NCBI GenBank assembly: GCA_902806575.1
Contig: CADCXD010000001.1
Location: 620,001 to 684,000 of the forward strand
Direction: 5' to 3'
Length of the DNA: 64,000 nt
From: Jackrogersella multiformis
Taxonomy: Eukaryota; Ascomycota; Sordariomycetes; Xylariales; Hypoxylaceae
Each line of letters starts with the position of its first letter. Position 1 is the first letter of the stretch. Both the position numbers and the translations under genes were made by a program. The notes beneath the pieces are model-generated. The model ran no database searches. It was not told the origin of the DNA and saw only the letters and a program-made list of their open reading frames with translations. Positions 49,212 to 59,491 of this stretch are shown here, in pieces.

Positions 49212-52200
49212 TACGTGCTTACGTGTCCCTTACCCCTTACCCCTTACCCATAGAAATCGGTTGCATCATGCTGACCACGAGGGAACTAGCCCGATTGTGT
49301 CGCGATGCCACTACAATGCCCCCGTAGTTTCCTTTTTCGAAGCAGTTGCTAAAAGTAGTCGACCCAGTTTAGGTAGTGTACGCGGTGGACCTTTAATGAG
49401 TTCAGCTTTACCGGCATCGAGACAAGCTATGTAGTATGGGCGATATTGTAAATCATAAAACGACTTAGGTTAAAGGGATAATAAAGAATACGTTAAAATA
49501 TAAGTAGATACGTATATTTGAGAATTATTTTCATGAATTCGCTTTCGGAAGAAATAATGATTTAAAAGATATGACAGTTATATGGGTGTATAGAGCTATT
49601 GGCATATTACCAGTGTTGATTCAATATCTACCTAGGTAGGTACTTACGAGTATTAGGATCTAATTAAAGGTCTCGGCAACGAGCTATGATATCCGAGCAG
49701 CTAATTAGGTAGGTAATCGCCAAAGTGTACAGCTCGAGCATAAACCGTCATTACCCGTCTTAATATGATTGAGTGAGGATGTAGCCAATGAGAGGAATGT
49801 GGCGTGGTAACTCATGGAAATGTCCGAGATCAGTTTTGTATTTAAAGAGGTTCCCCTCTTCGGGGCCGGATTGTCGTCTTGGTTTTCTGTCAGAGCTACA
49901 ACCTTAACATAGCAATCCCTAAAGAACCGGGAGGGCTCCAATGCCATAGGCGGTAGCGAATATAAAGAGTTCGACAGATAACTAGTGAGATTCAAGACAA
50001 TAATTACATATTAACAAGGATTAAGCCTGACTACAGATGCGAAGTTTCAATGCCTAAATCCCTTATATCAACATATAGATTAAGTCAAAGTGTCTTACAA
50101 ATTTACTTGAATGAATTATTCCTCAACGAATTTTGTAGGATAGAGGTACGTCGAGCGCGTGATAAGCGATTTCTTCACAAGCTGACCTCACCGTTTTTAG
50201 ATGATTGACGGGTACTATATAGTTACCGCACCACGTGTATTAAACGAGGTAAACCTTTAAACCCGATTATAGATGTTTGGAAATATTTAACGCCATTATT
50301 ATCTTTAGGCTGAGATGAGGGAGATACGGAGAAGGAGAGAAGGGGAGGAGCGGGTCACGTCTAGCGGATGAGATTAAGTAAAGTGAAAGGCGACTAAGTG
50401 TTAAGCTTACCGTGGATGAGATATTTTACATTACACGAGGGGATCCCGACTAGGACGCTTATTTCTTCTGCGCGGTTTAGATCAGATAAGAGCCGCGTGG
50501 TCTGCATACCCAACATTTGTTAAGCCACCAATCTGCCTTAAGGATGGGTTGCTTAGGATTTTTTCTTATTTTTCCATAGCTTAGTCTTTACATGGCTGCT
50601 GGCTAGATTAATGAATTCTTGCTGTTGTGATCGATCGAATTCTTGATCGGGTCGTCAGTTGTGCGGTTTCAGCTCATCCGTAGGTGCTAGCATGCTTACG
50701 TTACTCATCTAATAAATACCTAAGTAAGTATATCGATTTTAATAGATAGTAATTATTTAGTTTGCCTTTCTAAATAATTACCTATCCTCGTTTCTCATTT
50801 TGTTTGGACTTGCTTACTATTGTTTCATTTTCGATTAACGAGGTGTTTATCGAGGAAAGGGGATAATGGTTATTAGCGTCCGAAGGACGTGAAGACTATA
50901 CTAGGTAGCTAACCTTACATATAAGCGTATATATTTGGTGCGTAAAACGGCCAAAGCCCGTCCTCAGAGCTAACGATTCCGCTTAACAGAACACATGAGT
51001 ATAGCGAACGAGGAGAGGGAGAAAAGAAGAGTTGATAAAGGAGGTGTGATATTATGTAAGTTGCACATGCTGTTTAACCGCTATACTCTCGTATACGGCA
51101 GACATAGTTACACAGCATAACGCGTCTAATCGCATCCGAACGAATCGGTTTCCATCGTGCAGGGTTGAGGGACTTTTTTCTATTGTAGAAGTGTACCGTA
51201 GCAGCCGTGGGCTTAGTAGTAGCACATAAAGGAACCGTGCCTATCCAAGCACTCGGAGATGATAAACGGACGATCGGCCATTGAGCTTCGTACATCCAGC
51301 ATATGGTTTAATAATCGAATAATCGGAGGTCAATATTCCCCGGGGAATGATTAAGCGGTCTATGACAGGGTGGGCTGATTAAGCGTGGTGAGGGTGAGGT
51401 TGTTGTTTATTGGATATGATCCCGTATTACTCCCCGGACGATCTTCTTATCGTGGCTTATTTATACACCTTATATGGGCAAGGTGTACTATATAAGGTCT
51501 CCTGTCCATATGATATGTGATACAACCTATATAGACATCAGACGAATAAGAGTTTGAGTGAATTAGGTAGGTAGGGACGGAAATATAGACAGGTACCATA
51601 AATCGTTTATAGTTGTTAGGTACGCGGAGAAATACGAGTCATGCTATAACGGTGGGAAGTAAATTACGACTCCTACTATTCTAATGTTGTGCTCTCTTAT
51701 GTAAGTGATATATGCTGTGCTACTATCTTCAAAGAGATCATCATTACACCTTCTTCCATCGCGGCAGGATTCTAAGAAGACGGAGATAATAGCCTAATAG
51801 GAAGTCTATCGCGGTTCAAACACCTCAACTCCTTTCTATTCCTCTTCAGCCCTACACATAGCTGAAGGTAAGGCGAGTGGCGTAGCCATCCGCAACCGCG
51901 CCCAATTTCCAGAAGTGGGAAGGGGATCAACATCAAGGGGGAATAGTTTCCGTGCTATTTACTGTGCCATGGATGCCGTTCCTGCTAGCCTAGATACTTT
52001 ATTCTGCATAGATAAGTGGCTCATGATGTCACATCTATAACCTAGTCGTCGGCTATGATTTCTTGTCATACGTGTTGGACTACTTGTCGAAAAACTTAAG
52101 CACAGTGTCTAAAACCCATGTAATAAGCTCCGTGGGGATAAATGGGAATGCAAGGTTAGTTCTGGGGTTTGACTAGGCTCATCGATATATAAGTAGTATG

Positions 52201-53520
52201 ATATAAATTTCCCCTTTAGGAACCATGTTGCGCTCGCCTTCTGATTCGCCAATTGCAACACCAATCGACCTCCACTCCCCCCTCTAAATTCTAAATAGTC
52301 GACACCTCTGCAGGTGGCTACCTAGATAGGAAGTCAAGGACGAGGGGAGACACGGAATGTACAGTTTTCTAGAAAGGTTCGATCACGGCTCGTTACAGGG
52401 GGTGATGAAATAAGCTATGTACGACTTAAGGTATGGATGTATTACGCCTTAGACGGGATTCGATAACTCACGATAATCTTTCTACACCTTGTAACTCCGA
52501 ATGCCACTGTCAAAGATCCGCGCATGTCCGAGGTCTTTCTATTCTGAGTTTTGTTTCCTCCTTGCCCCTGAAGTGGCCCGGCCCGGCAGGACGAAAATTA
52601 GCCTTATTACGGCACAGTCGAGGATAAGCTACGAGCTACCCGTAGCTGCTGCATAGTTCTTTAAGTGATTACGTGAGATGGTAGTAGACACCAGAAAGGG
52701 TTGCAGATCTCTCACCCGAAGCGAGCGGGACTCACTTGACGGAGAGCCAAGCCCTGCTCCGATACTCCTCTTTCTCTCCTCCCACAACTCAGCTCCCCCC
52801 GATAAGCGGGACTGGAGTTCGTTTCGAGGTACCCCGTGCCATAGTTCGGCTTGTGTATATCTACACGGCCCATCGCTCATCCCATCATGATATGACTCAG
52901 CCCTAGCTGCCCAATTACCTAGGTAGGTGATAGATGAGCATCGAAACTCGAACAACCCACATCAGGGGGTACTCAGTCTCGAATTGATTGTCTAGAAGAA
53001 CCCCTTTACATCCTTTACATTTACATCCCGACTCAGCTGAGCTCGACTGAGGTGAACTCGACCGTGGGGGCGAAGGAATCCGGACCCTGATCCTGACCGC
53101 TCTCTGGAGCCACCGTTCCAGAGCCCCAATCTTAATGGGCTGTACCTTGCTGCGTGGGCCCCTTGACGACAGGCCTCGTATCGTTGCTCGTCAGGCTCGG
53201 AAGTCCTAGTCTACTACCTGCCGTCCCACTTATTAGAGACTATAGGTGGAATAGCTCCGCGACGCGGCATTGGATGCGACTCTCCCTGCAGGCGATCCGG
53301 ATGCCTCGATGTGATTAATAAATGGCTGGCCTCACCGGGTTATGATGGTTTGGTGATGTGACATCTCTTCTCGAATACATCGTACCTGCAGCAAGCATCA
53401 GCGTCGCCGAATTAAACGACAGAACCGCCGAAAGGGATTCTCATAATTGACATAACGTATCAGTATAATCGCAAACGACCGAGACTGTCCTACCCAAGTT
53501 AGGCGGTTATATTCTTGACC
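49212..53520. other. 4.3-kb gene-poor interval
   Basis: No gene could be supported. The few frames (49,705 -, 51,074 -, 52,433 +, 52,629 -) are 64-108 codons long, overlap on opposite strands and show no family signal. The start may hold an alternative last exon of the kinase (to 49,434), with a cccttac triplet repeat at about 49,227-49,249. CTAGGTA palindromes occur at 49,628-49,643 and 52,915-52,928. Base composition is ordinary, without RIP signature. It may contain non-coding RNA or decayed sequence; the last part is the promoter of the Zn2Cys6 gene. Confidence 0.55.
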
Positions 53521-55385
53521 ATGGTCGGGATACCGAAGAGCAACCGCTGCACGTTTTGCAAGTTGCGGAAGACCAAGGTGAGCACACTTCCACACCTACG
53601 CACGGCCTACCTGTCGTGACTAAATCGAGCTGACCATCAACCGGATAGTGCGATGAGAACTGGCCGACTTGTGGTGCATGCGCCCGAGCCGGCAAGGTCT
53701 GCTCCGGCGCCCGTAACAATTACAAGTTCGTAGTCAACGGCTGCCACAACGAGAAGCCGGCCCCCAAGTCGAGCGATTCGGATGGCGCTAGCATATCCTC
53801 CTGCGATGGCAGTCAGATTCGAGACTCGCTGTCGCGGCGGAGTAGCCCTAGTGGAAAGATCATCGTTGATCTGAAGGAGTATACCGCCAACGCAAGTACT
53901 GGGACGTTCCACCGAATGCGCCTAACACGACCACATCGTCCCAGGAGCGTGAAGCACAGTAGGCCGACGCCGTCGCCAACGCCATCACCGGTGATGAGCC
54001 CCTCGGATCGACTAGCCTCCCAGTTCGTGTCGTGCATAGAGGCGGCGTCCGGGACGGGTCATGATCTGCTGATATGGGGTCCTTCGATCAAGATGATTCC
54101 GCAGCGGCTAGGCTCGGAGAGCCAGGTATTGCGACACGCAGTAGAATTGGTCGTCGCATCGTGGTTCAACAGCCAGCGGGATATGCTATCGCCAGAGACG
54201 TGGTTGGACTTGCAGCTCCATATGCAGGCCCTGGGGAGTCTACGAAAGGCGCTCGAAGAACCCGAGCAAGGCCTGGTGACGGATACTATCGCAGCACAAT
54301 GGTTACTGCAAAAGCTCGAGGTGAGTATGAGATAATAGTCGGAGCGGAACAGTTATCACGATTAGATGGCCTAACAGCCCTTGCGCGACAAACAGCTCAC
54401 GTACGACTTCGAACGGGGAGCGAACCAGGAGCATCACGCGGCGGGACTCACCGCCGTCATTAGCAGAGGAGGTCCCTGGCAAGGATTCAATGACTTGGGC
54501 CTCTACGCTACCTTTGATAGTTTTTTCAACATGGTAAGTTGAGGATGCAAACGATCGTTTGTAACTGTGGTTTTAACATCTGCCTTGGGTTGCAATAGCT
54601 AACGATGCCGGGGTTAGCTGCAAGAAGATGTTCGTCAAGGGAGAGACAGCGTGTTCATGCGTTATGAGTGGACAGCTGCTTTCCAACAGGCCGTAGATGC
54701 TATTATGTTACGGCCCGTCGTCAAGGTTATGTACCGCCTCTGGATCGAGATGACCGTCTGGCCAACTTTAGTAAGGCTAGTCCGCTTGCTCTGCCAGGAT
54801 CCTTCGGATACCATGACTGCAGCGGAGCTTCTGCTCAGAGCCACGCCGGTTATAGAGTACCTGGACCACGAGAATGAAACGACATTGCTATCACTGATGG
54901 AGTCGGGCGATATAATCGAGGTAGAGAACCTCCTAGACGCGGACATATTCCCGACCTGCTACCAATTCCGCGACATTGACACTGCGAAGCTATTCTATAC
55001 CCACGCACTATGCAGCATCATTATCTACCGAACCGTACAAGAAGCAAATTCAGTCTTGGAGTACTATGCCCCGAGCTTGATGAAGAGATGCAGAGAATAC
55101 AGTAAGCGCATATGGATGGCTTATCCTTGGATGAGAACGCAGAGACCGCTTGCAATCGAATACACAGCCGCGCTAGCTTTCTCTTATGAATCTGCAAACG
55201 AGGAGGAACGAGAGTTCTGTGTTAGAAGTCTAGAAGATATGGAATATTTCAGGAGGCCACCGCCCATAGGCCGATGGATGGATGCAACTATTATGGCTAA
55301 CGTCAAGGGTTACACCGGCCGTATGCCATTCATCAAGAACCAGGACCTCACCATTGAGCTTTGTGGGTTGGGATGCCGTTGCTAA
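53521..55385 (+). CDS. Zn2Cys6 fungal-specific transcription factor
   Basis: Exons: 53,521-53,577; 53,649-54,320; 54,396-54,533; 54,618-55,385; about 544 aa. The binuclear zinc cluster is complete after splicing of intron 1: C10-x2-C13-x6-C20-x6-C27-x2-C30-x6-C37 (RCTFCKLRKTKC, then DENWPTCGACARAGKVCSG). A Ser/Pro-rich linker follows (PTPSPTPSPVMSPSD). The rest is helical and fits the Fungal_trans_2 (DUF3468) middle domain of regulators such as the UPC2/arginine-metabolism branch: SWFNSQRDMLSPETW, AGLTAVISRGGPW, PRPLAIEY-like RTQRPLAIEYTAALAFSYES. Its target genes are unknown. No biosynthetic cluster surrounds it; the MFS gene is 23 kb away. Intron 1 splitting the zinc cluster is common in this family. 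Confidence 0.9.
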
Positions 55386-55762
55386 TAATAGGGAATATGA
55401 GAATTTCAAACTCATACACGACCAGCCCATTATCACAATCGGATAAGGCTCGTTGGTTATTTATCAAATGTCCCAAAGGATTCTCTCCATTAATCCGTTA
55501 CGGGTCGGAGAGTGTTACGGGTGGCAGACCTTAATCAGTCCCCCTAGCATGAATATTGTCGATTCTTATATGGGACTTTACACAAATGGGTACTAGGTGT
55601 TGTATTAGGCTTGGGAGTTTGCAATGTGGCGGTTAGAATATAAAAGCTCACATGGGAGTACCAGTCTCAGAAGTATACCCAAAACTCATTGAACTCATTG
55701 TCTCATGACTCTCAAAGGATAAAAACAATAGACGCATGGGGTGCAGCCCTGCCATTTCGTCT
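55386..55762. other. Convergent 3' region
   Basis: 377 bp between the stop codons of the Zn2Cys6 and HSM3-like genes. Presumed 3' UTRs only. Confidence 0.5.
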
Positions 55763-56899
55763 TTATTGAGAATTCAAGATCTCCAGGATGAATCGATTCA
55801 GGTCTTCGGCTTCTTCTGGCACTGTACGCTCAGGCAGAGTGAGGATTGCCGCCTTTAGGACGTTGTCTTGTGCAGTGGCATCTCTCACAAGCTTTACCAG
55901 GGTGTCGATCTTGTAAGTGGAAAATGGAGTGATTCGCTGAATGCTCAGGAGACCCTCAAAGAAGTCTATAAGGTTAAGATGCACCAACATATCCTCTTTG
56001 TTGATCATGTGCAGAGCAGCAAAATGTAGCAATCCACCATTGTTTTCAAAGTTGGCGTATCGCTGATTCAGGCCTGTAAAATCTGTCCAAGTGACGGCTC
56101 GGAAGTTCAGGGCTGATAGACGTGGAAGGACACGAAGTAGACGACCTTGGGCAAGTGACTGTTGCTGGGCGCTGAGGGGACCACTGCTGCTGCAAAGTGA
56201 TAATATCAGATCATATATGTCGTGATCATGAAATATTCTTCGCCACAAAAGCCCCTGACCAGCTGGCTTCCTCACGACAATCTCCATTCCGTTGACAGAT
56301 AGCCCATCTGGTGGCCGAGTATCGCAGTCGACATCAAGAAGATCACCTAAAACTTTGGAGCCCTTCTCACCGACTTCGACCTGTGGGGCGCTCAGCCACT
56401 GAGTCAAGAAATTGGTAACGACTTTGTTCATCACAGCTAGAATGGCAGCGTCGCCTGGAGACTTTGCCGCTTTCTCCAGAACAGTCATGGCCAGTATGTT
56501 TGCCGACGGAGCAGGGGATCTCAAAGCTTGTATGAGGGATTCTTCCGAAGCCAAGGATAGTATCTGAGTGAAGTTTAAAGGACCGAGAAGCTTGACTGCT
56601 AAGCTACAGAGAATTGCTGGATCCTGTTTGTATTGCTGGAGGATCTCGGTGATCTTTGGCAGAAGTCGTGGAATCAGCGGTAAGATGTTTGCATCTATTG
56701 ACGGCATGTTAGTATCCCATACTACGTAGGTAGGCTACCATATGATCATACTTGTAAGTTGAAGTTCTACATCATCAAATAATTTGGCAGTTGGCAACAG
56801 GCTCGGATCCTTGAGAAGTTGGTCTAGATGCTTTTCCAGTTCTTCAACCCCAGCGACGGGAATGGTATCTGTATCCATCTTGACGGCAACCCGAGTCAT
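55763..56899 (-). CDS. HSM3: HSM3/PSMD5-like proteasome base assembly chaperone
   Basis: Exons: 56,899-56,752 and 56,694-55,763 (57-nt intron); 359 aa. The sequence is all-helical, HEAT-like: PLIPRLLPKITEILQQYKQD, SLAVKLLGPLNFTQIL, FLTQWLSAPQVEVGEKGSKV followed by LGDLL, and MEIVVRKPAGQGLLWRRIF. This fits the HSM3 N-terminal domain family of fungi, orthologous to human PSMD5/S5b, which binds the C-terminal domain of an Rpt ATPase during assembly of the 19S base. Yeast Hsm3 is longer (about 480 aa), so the C terminus is short here, as I believe is common in filamentous fungi. The start could instead be the eighth codon (MDTDTIP). Assignment rests on pattern recognition. Confidence 0.75.
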
Positions 56900-57535
56900 T
56901 CTAAATGGGGGGTAGGGTTATATGGGAGAATATGAAGAACTAGAAAGAGGTAGAATGAATGGATGAATCCTATTTATCATAACTTATTGCCGAAACCTTA
57001 GGTTGATCGGTAAGTAGGTAAAGAAACGAAGTTATAACAAAAGTTATAACAGGGGAAGTTGTAAAAAGTACAAGTACAAGTACAAGTCCAAGTGTTAATT
57101 AAGGCAGAAGACGACGCGTACCTAAGTAGTATTAATAAGGTTAGACAAGGTTGGACAAGGTTGGAGCTATGGTGGGCCTTCATACAGTAGTGGGATGTAG
57201 AACGCCAGGCTGAAAGCTGGCAATGTGGGCTGTGCGGGGTACCTAGCAGTACCTAGATACGTACCCCTCCCTCCAGGTAGCTACAGTGGATCCGCTAACA
57301 ACCCCACCGAGTCCCTGCTGAATTTTTGAGAAACTCAATCCCAATCTAACGATATTAATTAAGTTCTATCTCAAACTTTTTGTTCTCGCGTTCTCAATTT
57401 CTGACAATTGTCCTATAAACCTAACCTTTACACCATCAAGTATAAGTATACCGATATCAACAACCCGATAAATACCAATCCCTCTATTATACACACCAGC
57501 AACACCCACCACATCGAAGCGCTTCATGTATCGAA
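56900..57535. promoter_or_regulatory. Divergent region between HSM3-like and RPC31-like genes
   Basis: About 640 bp holding both promoters. It contains a gtacaa tandem run (three perfect units plus a degenerate one) at 57,068-57,092. No gene is supported. Confidence 0.5.
57068..57092. repeat. Hexamer tandem repeat (gtacaa)
   Basis: Three perfect units followed by gtccaa; a simple-sequence repeat in the divergent promoter region. Confidence 0.8.
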
Positions 57536-58549
57536 ATGTCCGGTCGCGGTAGAGGAGGCAGAGGAGGAGGAGGCCGCGGCGGCCGCGGCGGCTTCGGCGC
57601 AGGTCGCAAGGCCGCGCCTCAGGGCATGCCCGGCGCCGACGACCCCGGCCTGCAGTTCAACGAGAAGCCCCAAGACACCTACCCTGTACGCACCTCCATG
57701 TCATACCCATACCCATACCCACAGATCTAGCAGGATTGCTGACACCACGGCCCCCCGCCCTCCCAGAAAACCTACAAGCCGCCCGTCGCGCCCCCCCTGG
57801 ACCCGTGCGAGGAGCGGTCCGTCGCGGCCTTCGTCGCGTTCCGGAAGGCCTTCCAGGCCACGCCGTTCTACACGCACCGGCACCTGACCAGCGCCGGCGG
57901 CGACGCCGCGACCTCGCAGCCCGCGGACCCCGTGCGCCGGACCTACGGGCAGGCGCAGCTCAACGCGCGGTTCGGCGTCAAGAGCCGCGCCACGGCCGAC
58001 CCCTTCCGCGCCGTGCCCATGTACAGCAACAAGTTCGAGGACGCCGCGCGCACCCTCCCGGAGCTGCGCCGCCGCGGCCCCGACCGCTACGTCAAGGCCT
58101 TCTTCCCCGAGGAGCTGTGGGCCACGCTGCACGGCCGCGACCTCGGCGGCCCGCGCGGCGGCTTCCTGGTCGGCCAGCACGGCGGCAAGGAGAAGCGAGG
58201 CGCCAAGCGCAAGGCCGTAGTGCTGGACGGCGGCGGCGGCGGCGGCGACGCGTTCGGCAGCGACGACGAGGAGGCCGAAACCTCGGCGTGGCGCCGGAGG
58301 CGGGTGGACGAGACGGAGGAGCAGCGCAAGGCGCGCATCGAGGCGGCCATCAAGGAGGGCGAGACGGAGGACGCCGAGAACAAGGAGGACATCGACCTGG
58401 ACGAGGAAGAAGAGGAGATGTCACAAGAGGATGACGACTACGGCGACGACGAGGGCGGGGACTACGACGCCGAGGCGTACTTCGACGGCGGGGATGCCGA
58501 CGACTTCGGGGACGACGAGGGGGTTGGGGAGAGCGCCATGGATTTCTAG
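57536..58549 (+). CDS. RPC31: RNA polymerase III subunit Rpc31 (RPC7)-like
   Basis: Exons: 57,536-57,685 and 57,767-58,549; 310 aa. The N terminus is Arg/Gly-rich (MSGRGRGGRGGGGRGGRGG). Then comes LQFNEKPQDTYPKTYKPPVA after splicing, a central segment containing YVKAFFPEELW and RRVDETEEQRKARIEAAIKE, and a strongly acidic Asp/Glu tail ending in SAMDF. This order (RG-rich start, central conserved stretch, acidic C terminus) is that of yeast Rpc31/human RPC7, part of the Rpc82-Rpc34-Rpc31 subcomplex needed for Pol III initiation. The gene is strikingly GC-rich compared with its neighbours. The intron contains a catacc repeat (about 57,702-57,721). The main uncertainty is the low-complexity composition. 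Confidence 0.8.
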
Positions 58550-59491
58550 CGGGTTATATAGATAGGAATCCGCTTCGACTGAAAAAAAACACTACATGGC
58601 TGGGTGCATTGGGATCGGCGTTTGAAAAAAGGGAAGTAATTTTTGCTTCATGTATATCAGGACTACCTAATGTGACTCATACAACAAGAGGTCCGAAATA
58701 CGGTTCTCGTTCAATTTTACGACAGATATCACAACATGACGAATAATCACGACCTAGTGAGATCAAGTAAAGCACACCGCCTCCACATAAGTTCCTAGCT
58801 AAATCGCCTAAGTAAATAAGAAAGTCAGCCCCATCCCTCCCCCTTCCCCCTTGCTCCTTTTTCTCTTCCCCTTTTCTCTTCCCCCCTTTTCTTTATAGCG
58901 ACTTGACCACGATATCAATAAAATCAATATCAGAAACCCAAATGCGACGAGACTCATAAGCAGTGAGAATCAAAGAAAAAGAAAGCAATTGCCTTAACGA
59001 CCTATTTGGAAGGATGCTACCCAGCCCAGATGCATGCTGCCTCGCTTGTGCTATTCCGAAAGCTCGCTGATTTGCCAGATGAATCAAGCTCCGCGCTCAT
59101 ATACCCTCATAAGCCATTCCCATCAATGCATACATAATAGAAAGAAATGAAGAACTGATGCAATACCGCTGATTCCCCAAGCCAACCTAATCTGCCTAGT
59201 AATAATCACGGACCTGACCTAAATTGAATTGAGTTGAGTAGGAGAAGACCCGTTTTTAACCCCATAAACCACAATCCATTGCATGTTAAACTGTAAGGAA
59301 AAGTGAGGAAAGATAAGGGTTAAGGAACCACGATCATTCAAGCCTATCCGGATTCATAACTCCAGGTACTCCTTTTCTCCGTTGATCTATTCTATAGCTG
59401 CCATCAATCTAGCATTGACTTTTTTTTTATCGTTCCTAATAGTTAACCCGACAAAGACGAAATAATTATCGAAGAGTTAGTGTTGAGACCA
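58550..59491. other. Convergent intergenic region with a long pyrimidine tract
   Basis: 940 bp between two stop codons facing each other. Positions about 58,832-58,894 are almost pure C/T (runs such as cttcccccttgctc). The frame at 58,893 (-) has no support. No gene is seen. Confidence 0.5.

Noticed and set aside
49227..49249. cccttac triplet resembling telomeric CCCTAA
   Set aside because: The unit is seven bases with the wrong sequence, only three copies, and lies in a possible kinase intron or 3' UTR.
28127..55385. Secondary-metabolite cluster (MFS carrier plus Zn2Cys6 regulator)
   Set aside because: No synthase, tailoring oxidoreductase or methyltransferase is present, and 23 kb of unrelated housekeeping genes lie between them.
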